The position numbers were made by a program, and so were the translations under genes. Under the pieces are notes generated by a model. It was not told the origin of the DNA and ran no database searches. It saw nothing but the letters and a program-made list of their open reading frames with translations. A stretch of 64,000 nucleotides of DNA from positions 14,406,001-14,470,000 of the forward strand of contig NC_134373.1 in NCBI RefSeq assembly GCF_035582795.1. Direction: 5' to 3'. Below are positions 1-12,409 of this stretch, piece after piece (within the stretch, counting starts at the first letter, position 1; each line of letters begins with the position of its first letter). This stretch comes from Mycteria americana. Lineage: Eukaryota > Chordata > Aves > Ciconiiformes > Ciconiidae.

Positions 1-2791
1 AACAGCCCTGCCGTCCTGGTTTGCAATGCTGTGGCTTGAAATATTGCAGGGAAAAAGCCACGTCCTTGACGTGAAGGGATAAGACGTGGCACCGGGGGGG
101 GACCGCATCTGCTGGCACCAGCCGGAAGATGCCCGGGCAGCCCCTCTGGCCCTGACTGCACCGCGAGGGTGGTCGGGGTTCCTCTTCCTCTCCGAGCGGC
201 TGCTCAGCCTGAGCACAACCTCCGGCACACGGAGAGACGCCGGCACGGAGCTGTTTCAGCAGATTCTCAGTTACCGGAGAGAGGCAGCGCGCAGAAGGAG
301 CTGCCTGCTGCCCTGCTCGCTGAACCGCTGGCAGGCAGAGCCCCCCCCAGCAGGCACACGGCAGCCCCAGAGGTGATGAGCAGATTTTCCCCCATCACTG
401 AAAGGAAAAGGGGTGGGTGGGGCGGGAAGGCTGTTCTCTCGCTGCACGCCCCTTCCCCGGAGCCCCCTCCCCATCCCCGTTTCCCCGGTGGCTGTGCCCG
501 CTGCGGGGGCAGCGCCCGGTGCAGGAGCCCCGCGGCGAGGGGGGGGCCTGTGCAAAGCTTATTTCTGCGCAAGGATTTTCCCTCAGCCAGGCCAGGACTT
601 TCCTAACCCCCGAGGCCCGGCATTGTAAAGGTCAGGGCGTATCTCAGCAGCACAGCGCATCCGGCACGACGAGCGGATGCCTGGACCCTCTCCCAGCGGC
701 CGGTGCAGATTCCCGGACAATATCGTGTCGTGAATCTCCAGGTTTTCCGCGTCCCAGGGAGCAGAGCCGGCAGGGAGGCTCAGAGGCATGCCAAGGGGAG
801 TTCAGTTGCTGATGAAGTTTCCAGTCATATTCTATTTTAACGTTGAGATCCTCCATTTGTTCAGTTCTTAAAGGTGACCCACAAAGGAAAGTACAATTTG
901 GGCTCATGCCCAGTGTTCCCTTCCCTGTGCTGAATAAAAAGACCTGGAAGTAGGTATTTTTATAAAGCTACTTTTTGGCATTAGAAATGCAGGCCCTTGC
1001 TTTACCTCAAGACTCTGGGGAGGCAAAAGGACTCGCAAACGGTGTGGTTACAAAAATGATAACGATGTGAACTGAGCTGCTGAGAGGCGACTGGAGCAGG
1101 CTGTTTGCTGTCCGGTGTTTCTGTTTCTTTTGTTATTAACATCACTTAATTTCAATGACCAACTGACATTTTGGATAAAAAGCCTTTGTTAAAGCCTCGG
1201 CATCCTTCCCCCTGCTACGGTACGCTTTCCGTGGCCTCATCCTCCATCTGCTTCAGCAAAACGTACCGACTATCACTTCCATCAGCTAAAACAGCAAACA
1301 GGAAAAATCTTTAATAGCTTTTCCCCTCCAGGACTTCCATCATACAGAAAAGATACCTACGAGACAGCAACCCAAACAAGAAAAACCCAGTCCCAGGCCC
1401 CAGGTGCCCCCAGGGCTGCGCGGGGCTCTTTGCTCTTCCGTGAGCCGCGGGCGAAGGCGAGTGCTGTCGTCCCGTGAACACAGCCCTTCCGCAGCACAGC
1501 CACCCCTGCATCCCGTTGCGGGGCAGGACTCACGGCTGACCTCCCGTCGGAGGCCGCTGGTGTGAAGCCTGGACATCTTTGTGCAGGCTTTTGTCTTGGT
1601 CTGTGTGCACGTCCTTGGGGCCGTATCCCTGTCACCCCTGCAGGGACACCCCCACCCCTCTCCTCTCACCCTTCTCTTATTTCCGGAGCCACTGTTAAGA
1701 GCTGGGGTAATTTCTGACCCTGGGTGTATGCCTGTACAGTTGACAGTAAAAACACTCAGGGAATTTAACCACTAATAGAAACCCACTCCCCATGGGGCTG
1801 ACACTGCTCTTCGGTGCACTGAGGTTTTCCTTGTGATGCCCCCACCTCTTCCAGTCCTTGCTGTCGGGCCAAGGCTACTGCCAGCCCTGAGGTGCTTGCC
1901 CCTGGGTGGAGCGTGGCAGGCGTGCTGGCAGGCAGGAGGAGGGCAGTGGCGCAGGGCTGGGGACGCTGCTGCAGCTCTGCCTGTGCTGAGTCACGCCCGA
2001 CGGACGCTCCTGCAAATCCCTCTCTTTCCTACGCCGCTGGAAAGGCACCAAGAGCATTAGCATTGCGAGCCCAATCTCTGCAAACTAAGACAGCCTGATT
2101 CTTGCAGTAGCTCCTGTTACAGCCCACGGCTCCCTTCCCTGTGTCCTCCAGTCACCCGTCTCGCCTGGGTCAGGCAGCCTCCCTTTGGTATGTGCTGCGT
2201 GCCCGATGTTCAAAGCAACATCCTTGGGCCTTCTCCAAAAAAAGCCTCCAGACCTGGTAAGCTGCTGCCATAGCTTGTTTACAGCCTGTTGTTCCCCCTC
2301 CCGTGCTCCTGTCCTCCAGCAAGTACAGTGATGGCTCCCGCCTGTTTGTCCCATCCCGTGGCACCGCCCGGCTGTGGGCATCGCTACGTCCATGCAAGGA
2401 CCAGACAGACGCCAAAGTGGCCTTCAGCAACACTTGGATGTTGGCCTTTTGTTGACGCTTGCAAGCATGGGGGAGGCGAAGGCTGGGAGGACTGGCCTGC
2501 CCTGCTCCCTGGGAGGCTCACATCCCACGAGCTCCCCTTCTCCGCAGCCGCAGGCAAGTGATTTATGGCCTCTGTGCCTCTGTTTCCCTGCCGGGGACCC
2601 AGACACGCATCGCTCCCTCTCCAGGCTGCTCTGAAGACGGCCGTGTTTAAAGCCTGAGGCTCCTGGACACTATGGCAACGGGGCCATACAAACACTTAGG
2701 GCTAAGCCACCCTTTGTCTGGGGTTTCTGGAGCTCTGGTGTGACTGATGAGCTCTCACCAGACCAAAACCATCTCGAGCAGGCTCTGCTGG

Positions 2792-2834
2792 GGCCAGGCT
2801 CCTCTTGACGTCAGTAGGATTTGGACCAGGGCCC
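2792..2834 (+). repeat. Fragment of old amniote interspersed repeat carrying a CRE
   Basis: The segment has the layout of a widespread amniote repeat half: a TTGACxTCA core followed by GGATTTGGACCAGGGCCC. Here the core is the perfect cAMP-response element TGACGTCA (2806-2813). Family identity comes from remembered consensus, so it is tentative. Confidence 0.4.
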
Positions 2835-5286
2835 ATCTTTCAGAGGAGGCGAAGCCAAAGCTGCTTTTAAATCACGCTGCTTCTGCCGACGGCGGTAAGG
2901 ACAGAGCGGGGTGCAGGTCCACAGTGGCCCCGGCGGGGTCCTTGAACAAATGGAGCTCGAACAAATCCACTCGCTTTAGCTGGCCGGCCCCGTCCAGCAC
3001 GACGGGCAGCTGCTGGAGCCGCCACCTTGCCCCTGAGACCCCAGGGCTCCCGGTGTGGGCAGCGGACCCGGCACGCTCCCTGGCCTGAGAGACCCAACTG
3101 TTGCTTGGGAAGGCAGGGCTTCCTCTGCCCAGCTCCTCAAGCATCACCCATCATCCCTCCACATCCTCCTTTCCAGCAAGGCTTCCTGAGGGGACAAGGT
3201 CACTGCCACCAGGCTCTGCTGACACCTGGGGACTGAGGGGGACTGAGAGGCTACAGGACCAGCTCTCCGGTTGGCATTTGCGCTGTGGGAAACAGCCGAG
3301 AGACCAACCGCAAGACCCCATGATCCCGACGAGGTCTCTGAGGCAATACTGCAAATGCCAAATAACCAGCAGTGCAGGCGGTCCAGGGGCCTCCCCTTCC
3401 TGTCGGGCACCTAAGCGTCTCCCTCCCGGTCTCGGTCCTTACTGCAGTGTCAGAGGCAAGGTGAAGGTCTGTGGGCAGAAAGCAATTCCTTCATCGCCCA
3501 TCCTGTCTCCTCCCCAGCCTGCCCTCCCCGTGCCCCGGGGCTGAGCTGCTCCTGGCTCTGGCTCCTGCTCTCCAGTTTTCGGTTTATACGGGGGCCTCTC
3601 TGGGCTCTCCCTCACCCAGCGGCTCCTGGGGCCGCCGGGCCACCAGCCCGTTTGCCCGTTTGCCGGGCTGCCAGAGGGGCAGCAGATGTCCGGGAAGGGC
3701 CCTGACCTGCAGCGGGGAGCCCAGCATCAGTGCTCCAGGGGAAGGGAGCACTCCTCTCCCAGCAAGGCAGCGTCCCCAAAGAGGCACGTGTCCATATGCC
3801 TGGTGCTCGCTTTTGCTGTCCCCCAGCAGCAGGACCGCCTGTCACTCCGCTCCCGGAGGCGCTGGGGGCCAGTGCACCCCGGCCCCCCACCGCCTGGGCA
3901 CAGACCAAGCCAGCCGCAGTGTGCAGGGGCCCGTACCGTCCCTCTGCCCGGGCTGTCTTCCCTGGGAAGGAGGGCACACAGGGAGGGGAAGGGTCCGGGG
4001 GGCACGAAACACCCGTCCGGCAGTGAGGATGCAGCCAGGACAGGCGCTCAGAGCCGGGCTTCGGGCACACCCCTGTGCCCTGAGACAGGCAGAGCCTTTG
4101 CTGATGCTGCAGCCCTGCTGCTCCCACCGCTCTGCACGAGCCGGCGTGGCTCGTCCGGGCACGGCTTCCCAGCACCCGCTGCCCAGGCTGCTGGCCTTGG
4201 CTCTGGCCTTGCCACGTGCCTGGGGTTCTGCTGCAGGCTGGAGGTTCCTGGGCAGGATGGCAGCGTAATTAACTGCTCATCTTCCTCCTCCCTGGATTCG
4301 TTCAGCTCCACTAGGTCTCCCTGCCGCCGCTTCCGGGCATTTCATTGTCTCCCGGCTCCTTCCCGCTGACCCTCTTCTGTCCCAGGGCTGCTCTCCGAAT
4401 CCACCAAAGCTGCTTCTTGGGTCTTACACTAATTCTAACAAAGGCTCTTCCTTACCCTGGGGATTTTGCTAGTGTCTGTCAAAGCTGCCTTTGAAAGCTT
4501 TGCTACTCATGCTCACTAATAATTTAGTGTTTGGCTTCTGCATGGCTTCCTACTGTTCTCCTGGCTCCACCAGTCTCCCTCCTGCTTCACTCGTCTTCTT
4601 CCTCACGCAGGTTGGGAGCAGCAACCAGTTAATATTTGATTTCCCCCCGACTGCTGTGTCTGGGAGGCATCGGGGGATCAGCCACAGCCGCCCAAGGAGG
4701 GAGCACAAGCCCCCCTAGAGCGATTCGCAGCCCTCCCAGATGTCTCACTTCGCCGCCTTTGTGCCTCGTGATGCCCCATCCCCTCGTCCCTCCCCACACC
4801 CACCCCCCGAAGGTCTGTTCTCCCTGTTGATAATCCATTATCTACATTTAATGCCTCGCTGACGTCCTCCCCTTTGTCTGACAGTGAAACCCCGACCAGA
4901 TGTGAGGCTGCTTCTGTTACTAATGGCAAATCCTTTTGCAATAGCTGGTTGGAAAATGGGGAAACTGTTTTCACGAAATAAAAATTGAAACACTGGACTC
5001 ATTTTCATTCTGCGGGCCTCACAAAGGAACAGGTTTTGTTTGGCATTATTTCTGTCTTTTTACAGAAAATCACTCTTTGGAACTGTGGCTCAGAAGATGG
5101 GTTTGTGTTGTCAGTAGTCGTGCTGCTAAACGTTTCCTTTGCTGTCCCAGTCCAGTTACTATTGCTCTCATGGTCCACTTTGCCTCTGAAAAAAAAAAGG
5201 GGAGCTAGAGAGGGAAGAAAAAAATGCAAATGCTCTGTTATGCGTTCAGACCTCAAGAAAACTGAGGTCACCGTTTTCTTGGGGGG

Positions 5287-5335
5287 GACAAACCCCATGT
5301 AACGGAGGGAAGATTCAGGCCTTGTGACCTGCAAA
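5287..5335 (+). repeat. 49-bp exact repeat, copy 1
   Basis: All 49 bases are identical to 7992-8040, in the same orientation 2,705 bases apart, and the flanks do not match. The middle (GTAACGGAGGGAAGATTCAG) resembles the ends of old amniote repeats with a GTAAC...GATTCTGGCC pattern. On the minus strand it begins TTTGCAG/GTCAC, a plausible splice acceptor. Confidence 0.95.
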
Positions 5336-7991
5336 CATTGCCAGAAACACGATTTCCCTCTGTGCGTGCTGAGCACGCCCAGCGTGGATGCAGAGATGGG
5401 CTCAGCTCAGAGGAAGGTCTCCAGTTAACCCTCAAACTGTGTTTTTATGATTCGGCATCATTTCCAGAGTGCTTCTGCAAACTTCCTTGCTGCTACAATA
5501 AGGTGTTAGGTTGTCCCATAGTGCCACCCCCACTCAAAGTCGCCCTCAGCCAGATTATTATTAAAATACAGCAGCGCCGGCTGCTACTCGGCGGCAGAGC
5601 TTAACAGCAGCAGCAGAGCTGCGGTACCCAGGCAAAGCCCTCGAGAGCCTGCAGACAGAGCCGTGCCACACCGGGCCAGCAGCTGAATGGAGACCCCCAA
5701 GCTGGAGGGATGCAGATAAGGCATCCGCACGTGCCCCTTTCTGGCGAGCCAGCAATAGCACAGCACTTTGGTCTTGCATTTGGGCCGCGTGTGCTGGGAT
5801 CTGCACCATCTTTTTTGCTGAGACAGGTGCTAAGAGGAGATCCTGGACTGCAGGAACCCCGAGCACTGCCAGCAAGCTGGGAGAGAACTGTCCTCCCCAC
5901 CAAATGCTTATTCCCATCACTACAGATGTGCCTATCTATGTTTTTCCTTCAGACGCAAGCATTCATTTTTGCAGCTAGTCAGAAATTCACTGACAAATGC
6001 CAGCCTGAAATGTTTCATCTCCTGTTCAATGAACTGTCGCTGAACCAAAAAAAAAAAGATCTGCAAGGACATGCCTGGGCTCCTGGTGGGTCTGCCCAGA
6101 GCCAGGATTTGAGGAGCCTCCCGGACTACTCGTGACATTCTTCCAGTTGAGGGGAAATCTAGCTCGTTTTTAAGTTTCGGTCTAATTCAGAAGGATTTTT
6201 GCTTTTAACTTCTGGATACGACAGCATATCCTGTGAACTAGAAAGCCTGTGCACCAGCAAAGGTGTGCGTTAGACCCGTGGAGGTTCTTCTGTCCTGTCA
6301 CTTGGGATGAAGAAGTCGAGGAGTTTATCTGATACCACAAAGAGTTGAAACAATAAACAGAATATGCAAACCGCAGCCACACAAGGCAGCATGGACACCT
6401 ACGCTGCCCGAGAGATTCAATGGGAGCTGGTGCAGCACAGGCGCTGGGTTACGACCATGAGATGGCCTGGGGTGGGAAGAGCAGGAGACAGAAAAGCTGC
6501 AAGGGACGGCTGCGGGGCAGTGCGAGAGCAAGCGGCTGACGGGGACTGAGGGAAAGAGAAGAGAGGGAGAGGTGCAGGACCACTCACCAGCAAAACCAGC
6601 CCTGCAGTCACGAGCAAAGACATTTTTCCCCACGCAATTTCTCCCAGGTGCAAGGAAACGTTTCTTTGTGAAGGCAGAGGTCGGCAGCAGAGGTGCTTCC
6701 CCTTGCCGCCGCTTCCTCTTTCCAAGGCCCGGAGCCTGCCGGGCACTGCCTTTTCTGCTCCCCGCTGCCACCCAGGAGAGGCAGCCATACCAGGAACGAC
6801 TGACCTCAATGAAGCCACGGTTCGCTGGACCACCCAGCTCAAGACTTTTGACCTGGGAGAAAAAAAGCCCTGGAAAATGATGACAGCATCTTTACCTAGC
6901 TTTTACTCTGAAGCTGAAGGCAACAGCAACGAATGCAGTGATGGGAACAACCAGGGCAGCCCCTCCTGGGCCCGTCATCCTTCAGTCCCCCCGCCTTGGT
7001 TCACAGCTGTATTTGGCCCCTAAGAGCAGGGCTGGTGGGTCTCGCAGGGCGAGACGGGCACTGCTGAGTGCACGGTGGCAGCAGGAGATGCTCTCTGCTC
7101 CCCTCCTTTTTTTCCTTCCCATGTTTTCTTTTCCTGGAAGCTTTTGCTGCTGAGGTGCCATCCTAGTCGGCAGGGGCAGAGCCGTCCTGCGTGCAGAGGT
7201 GCGGCCGGCACAGGACGGGTGCCAGGCGTCGCTCCGCCGCTGTGGGGTGAAATAAAAGCAGGTCAGGAAACCAGGTTCGGCAGAGCTGAGGACTGGACTG
7301 TCACCTCACTCGCCATCGGCGTGGGAACCGAACGCTGCCGGCGCCAGCCAGCGAGCGGGCAGAGGGCCGGGCAGAGCGGACAGCCCCTGCCCTCCCGAAG
7401 CCACGGCACCGTACACGGCCCTGCTGCTGCACCCGCTTCCAGCAAAGGCTGAAGATCTCCACAGGGATGCTTCGGGTCTTGCAGGTTCCCCAGCCACCAG
7501 CTGCACTCGCCTGATTGGCAACTGAAGCAAACTCCCAAGCCCAGGGTGAAGGCACGAATTGCAAATACCCGCTGCCTCCTCCACGGGAGCGGCAGGACAG
7601 CGCTCCACCAGCCAGCACGATGCTCCTCCTCGCCGGAGGGGTCTGCCACCGCTCACGGATAGGGGAACAGAAATCTTGACTTTGCCCCATGAGCGAGCCA
7701 GAAAATCACCTACGACGCTGCTGCCTCCGGCAGCAGAAGCAGTGCTCCTTTGTTGAAGACACTTTCTAGTGGATGTGCTGCAGAGCCACCACGTGCGCTT
7801 CTGTGATGCCCACTCCCAAAGTCACCTGAATATTTGGGGACCCCAGTATGCTGGGCTCTGGGATGGGACAAGGCTTTGTGGGTCCAGGCAGCAGAGGGGA
7901 TTTCTAACTGCTGAGGATTTTCATCCGGGGTCTGCAGGCAGAAGGGCTGGTGTTGGCACACGGTGACTTTCTGGGAAGCGAAGTTACCTGT

Positions 7992-8040
7992 GACAAACCC
8001 CATGTAACGGAGGGAAGATTCAGGCCTTGTGACCTGCAAA
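7992..8040 (+). repeat. 49-bp exact repeat, copy 2
   Basis: Identical to 5287-5335 over 49 bases. The preceding base (T versus G) and the following base (G versus C) differ, so the match ends abruptly at both sides. Two independently decayed old repeat copies would not be expected to stay identical. Recent duplication, gene conversion or strong constraint is more likely. Confidence 0.95.
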
Positions 8041-8519
8041 GCAACTCAACCCATGGAGACCATGGCTATATTTTGGCAGGCAGGGCCCTTCTGTGTCAGG
8101 TGGGGGTGGCAGCGGCTGGGGCTGGGCGGGGAGGAGCAGGACAAAGCCCCCGCTCCCCGCAGCAGCTGGGGCAGGCAGCCAGAGAAACACGGACGCTGTC
8201 GGTGCCTATTGAAACCCTTGTCCCCGGCTGCCCCCGCCCCGCGGCTCCCCCTGCGCAGCCACCCGTGCAACTTTTTGGGGGCTAAAACCGGTGCCGCTCC
8301 CACCTCGCTCCCGGCTAATTGCTTTAATGCATCCCGAGGCACCCGCCCTGCCTCCCTCCCACCGGCGGCTCATCATTTATTCACAGGGCTGAAACCCCCT
8401 GAGCAGCATCCCGCTGGCCGTCACGCTGCGGGGGGCTGATGTGGGGCGGCTGGCCGGCCATGGAGAAGGATGACATCATTTTCGTGCCGGGAGCGAGGCG
8501 CGCGGGGCCGGGGGAAAGG

Positions 8520-8695
8520 CTTAGCCCACTTATCTTCCGATATACACCTACAATTTTCCCTTTCAATCTCCTTCCAATCTGGCTACTCCCACGTGAGTTA
8601 CTAATATAGGACACGCAACGGGGCTTCTCCCCGCCTGGCCTATCCTCATCTATTCGACTAATTAGCTCAGTTTCGCTTGGGGGGGTGTGGGGGTA
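8520..8695. promoter_or_regulatory. Candidate conserved non-coding element
   Basis: A non-GC-rich block inside CpG-rich DNA contains an E-box CACGTG (8590-8595), a GATA site (TTATCT, 8530-8535) and a TAAT/ATTAG cluster near 8656. A CRE-like TGACATCA (8471-8478) lies just before it. This density of sites and the compositional contrast suggest an enhancer of KLF7 or a neighbour. Conservation cannot be tested here. Confidence 0.3.
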
Positions 8696-8730
8696 GAGAG
8701 GGGGAGAGGGGAAGAAAGGGGAGGGGGGGA
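8695..8730 (+). repeat. 36-base purine-only, G-rich tract
   Basis: An uninterrupted purine run rich in G-tracts directly follows the candidate element at 8520-8695. The bases just before it (8679-8693) are also G-rich. Such strand asymmetry can form triplex or quadruplex DNA. Confidence 0.85.
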
Positions 8731-9227
8731 TCTTGTCCAAAATCCACCCTTCTGCTCCATCTTCCCTAAGCCCGGGCTGCTCGAGCTGAGCGCGGCTCTG
8801 CTGACGCCAGCCAGCAGGACCCGCTGCGGGGCTGGTGCTCAGTGGCTCTAATGCCACATCCAATGCCCTGCAAAACTGGGGGGCACGTTGGCCCCTTCCC
8901 ACCTGCCCGGCCAAAACACCTGCCCACAGCAGCAGCCCTGCAGGCGCTGGGGCAATATCGCCTCTCCCCTGGGGAAATTACAGACCCCGGCCAGCCAGCG
9001 AGGCAGGGCGGGAGGGGAGCAAACAGCAGAGGGGTACCAATTTGTTTTCCTCCTGCCCCCACCTGCAGCCTGTCCCCATGGTGGGTCAGGGACAGACAGG
9101 GGGCTTGGGGGGATGTCCCCCCCGGGATGGAGTCCCTGACCTCCCGGCGCCGGGACCCACCAGCACCAAAACTACCTGCAGTCGGACCCGTGGCACGTGA
9201 GAAGCTTTACGAGTTGTTCGGCGGGGA

Positions 9228-9365
9228 ACGAGTGGTTAATTACCATGTGCCACCGCTGTTAACCTCTGCAAATAAGTCTAATTATCACAGATTAATGAAC
9301 AGAGCGCAGGCACATCCGAGGAGCCGTCGCAGAGGGTCTTTCCGGGGCCACATTTCATTATCTTT
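9228..9365. promoter_or_regulatory. Candidate conserved non-coding element, homeobox-site rich
   Basis: Within 140 bases are TTAATTA (9237-9243), GTTAAC (9258-9263), an octamer-like TGCAAATAA (about 9267), CTAATTAT (about 9279), GATTAATGA (about 9291) and CATTATC (about 9356), set in GC-rich surroundings. This is typical of developmental enhancers but unproven. Confidence 0.35.
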
Positions 9366-10579
9366 CCGAGCGCTGCCGTCCTGCCTCCCCCGCTGTCCCC
9401 CACCCAGCCATGCGCCCTACTGATGCTCCAGCTGGTCCCTGAGAAATGTGGCCCCACGGCCCCCGCACTGCCGCAGCAGTGGGGAAACCTTGGGGGGTGC
9501 GCCGGGGAAGGCACGAAATCAGGGTCCCCGACGGCTCCCAGAGCTCGTCCCACAGACATCAGCGTGGACCTACAAGGATGCTCGCCTATCAGGGCCATCT
9601 CCTCTCATGGTGTTACGGGGAGCCCCGTGATGTTTGGGTTGTTGCCTACCACAGAGGCCCTAGCTCTTGCAGGTAAATAATCAGATGAGATCCTTCTGTC
9701 TCATCTGGGAAAGAAAAAAAAAAAACCAAAAACCTAAAGCATGTCATTAGCTCTCGTGGTTGCAGGGAAAACCTCAAGTGAATCTCACAGGCTGAGAAAG
9801 CAGACAAAGGAAAAAGACACCATGGATATTGATTTTTTTTTTTTTTTTTAAAGCTCACTCCTTTCCCAGCACCACCTTACGAGAGCCCGTGGCTGGGCAG
9901 GGGGAAGTCCTGGCACCCGCTACGGGACGGGCAGCGGCGCGGGCAGCCACCTCGCAGGGCAAAGCGGCAGGACCGGGCTCGAGACGGCAGGAATGGCAAA
10001 AGGCTGGGGATGGTACGGGATGCAGCCTCAAAGCGAGGAGCATTAATAAATGATAAGATTTTACGATCATGTCAGGAAAGCTTACACTTGCAGCATTAAA
10101 ATAAATAATGAAACATTTTTTTTTAGCTATTCTGGCTTATTTTCAGCACTTGCTGAATGGCTGATGCTTTGTTATGGTTGCTTACCCAGCACTCAAGAGC
10201 ATCCTTTCAGATTTGAACCAATTAGCCCATGCTCACCTTGACGAGCACTGCTACAACACACGCACACGACTGCCGTACTGAGGCTCCTGTGCCAGCAAAT
10301 CGATGAGGCCTTTTTTCATTACCCTGCCTGAATTTAAGAAGTTGCCGGCCCCATCTTCATGTGGTCTGACGCCAGGAGGGGTTTGCCGGCGGAGAAAGGA
10401 AATCTGCACGTGGGGACGTGCTGCCTTTGCAACCAGCGTCTTATGACCCGCACAGAAGAGCCCCGCCGGCCTCGGCCGCGTCGGGATTGAACGTGCCCCG
10501 TTGCCTCCCTCGTGGTGGTTTTGCTGCCGAGCAGCACAAACGCGTCCCCGGCTTCGACACGCTGTCGCAGGGAGGAAAC

Positions 10580-10870
10580 CAGCAGATGCAGAGGAAGCTG
10601 AATAGGCAAATGAATGTTAAAATAATTGGAGCCACCATTTCAGGCGATGAATATGTTGCTCAAATTACAGCTCTGCCTTGAAAACAAAACAAAACAAAAG
10701 CCCCAATGAATGTAACATTAATTTAATAATAGCAAAACTTGTAAATAATGTAACACTCATTTAAATGGCTGCTCATGCAAGATCTCTTGAGAGGAGAGTA
10801 GGGGACTTTATAATTTTGGGGCTGGGATGACACATGTTCTGTAAAACACGATGCTTTATTCATCAGCTCC
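10580..10870. promoter_or_regulatory. Candidate conserved non-coding element
   Basis: An AT-rich block with several TAAT cores, a short (AAAAC) run at 10681-10698 and ATTTAAATGG is bounded sharply by a CpG-rich segment starting near 10.87 kb. It shows no coding potential in any frame. Function is inferred from composition and motif content only. Confidence 0.25.
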
Positions 10871-10883
10871 CCCAAGAGCTGGC

Positions 10884-10901
10884 GGGGCCGGGGCCGGGGC
10901 C
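10884..10901 (+). repeat. (GGGGCC)3 hexanucleotide repeat
   Basis: Three perfect GGGGCC units open a CpG-rich segment that continues to about 11.08 kb. The unit is the same as the one that expands at human C9orf72, but here it is short and intergenic. It is G-quadruplex prone. Confidence 0.9.
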
Positions 10902-11159
10902 GAGGCGCTCGCAGGCAGCCCCCAGCCCTGCCACCGGCCGCACGTGCCCCCTCCTCCTCAGCGGCCCCTTGGGTTTCCCCAGCACCGTCCCTCCCCGTGC
11001 CTGGGCGCTGGCGGCTCCTCTGGGGCTCCCCAGCCCGGGGCCCGTCTCCCCCCTCCCGCGGACATGCGCGACACCCACCCATCTCAGACGTCTCTCCTCC
11101 CTTCGCTGCGGCATTTATTTAAATGTTTCTCTTACCCTTCACCCTCCACCATGAGGTGG

Positions 11160-11660
11160 AATTAAATTCACAGAAAAAGAAGAAATGCAGTCCAGGGCCA
11201 AGCTAGTAATTACCATAAAACCCAGAGAAAACCAGAGCAGAGATACGCAATTCAACTTTTTGTCCCTTCCATTTTTTTAAGTTGCCCTTTTTTTTCCCCT
11301 CTTTTTACTGCTATAAGAGCTTATTACCAGCTTCTACAACTTCCTTTCACCAAGACCTCTGGGTTTTTCCCTGCCTGCTTCCTCTGCTTTATTTATTGAC
11401 ATATTCAATAATTCAGAGAAATCTTATTTTAAATGCACAGGGCAGAACTTGCCCCCAGGTTTAAAAAACAAATCCTGTCACGTTTGGCAAACAGCTGCAC
11501 ACAGAAGGCAGACATCAAACATATATATCCAAATACGTAAATTCAAAGAATCAATAGATACGGCATATTCTTTATTTTCGTTTTTCATCTGGAAATAAAA
11601 GCTCGTGCGTAACATTATCATAATATTGCCGTATTGATTTCCTTGCGGTAAGGAGCATCC
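11160..11660. promoter_or_regulatory. Candidate conserved non-coding element
   Basis: A 500-base AT-rich block contains GTAATTACC near 11206, ATTTATTGACATATTCAATAA near 11389-11411 and TTATCATAATATTG near 11615-11630. It lacks coding frames and contrasts with the GC-rich DNA around it. A regulatory role is a guess from composition. Confidence 0.25.
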
Positions 11661-12409
11661 TACGAGATGTGCCCCAGGAATAAGCTTTCCTCCCGGAGTG
11701 AAGGTCATCCCACTGCCACGGGGACTATTCTTAAATGACCAAAAATGCTTGATGGAGAGCTGATTTGCAGAGCTGGGCTCTAACCTAGTGTGACCGGTCT
11801 TCCTCCTCCTCCTCAACCCAGGAGGCACCTAAGTGCCAGCTAAGAGAAGCCCTTACACACGGGGCTTTCAGTGTGAGCCCCATGGCACCTAAGTGCTCCC
11901 CCAGAGAAGATCTGGGGTCTGAGCTGGTGACACGGGGGCTGAAGCCTGCAGATTGGCACCTGCCATTCATTTGCCCCCAGTCTATATCGATCCTGTGCAC
12001 TGAATTTATTCCGCTCCAATATGCTATTCGGAAGGTTCTCTCTCCTCTTTTATAGCCCATAGTATACTTATTTTTCACTTCTCCGGTGCCCACCACGTTA
12101 CACAACCTCACAGTTGACCAGCGCTCTCCAGCCATCACCTGCCATGTAAAACTGCCCAGGTTTGTTTGTAGATAATTGAGAATGAAATGTAAACACGCCA
12201 AGATGATTAAGATATACACAGCTGGTGTCACCAGAAATGGGGGGAAAGGAGCGAGCGCTGAGTACGTATGAGAGAGCAGCCCGTGCTGTTTCATACTGTC
12301 TCACCCAGGACCGTTAGCCTCCAGATGATGCCAAAGGCAAAAAGGCTGCACTGCAAAACCGCTGGGCTGTGCCTCTGGGATTTCTTCATGCATTATCATT
12401 TTCATCTCG

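Larger units (their letters stand above)
1..8519. other. Intergenic, GC-rich, no gene recognised
   Basis: No exon of a known family is recognised. Several overlapping open frames on both strands between 3.4 and 4.4 kb (up to 265 codons) are open because the DNA is GC-rich and stop-poor, and none resembles a protein. A repeat fragment with a consensus CRE lies at 2792-2834, and two copies of an exact 49-bp repeat are at 5287 and 7992. The AT-richer stretches at about 0.93-1.2 and 5.42-5.6 kb may be conserved non-coding sequence. Confidence 0.6.

Noticed and set aside
3471..4369. Overlapping open frames of 265, 227 and 187 codons on both strands
   Set aside because: The DNA is GC-rich and stop-poor in several frames at once. 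The peptides are Pro/Arg/Gly/Ala-rich without any domain, so composition explains them.
8381..8914. 177-codon minus-strand open frame across a candidate enhancer
   Set aside because: The block looks conserved in the manner of non-coding DNA (TF words, purine tract), and the peptide has no family resemblance.
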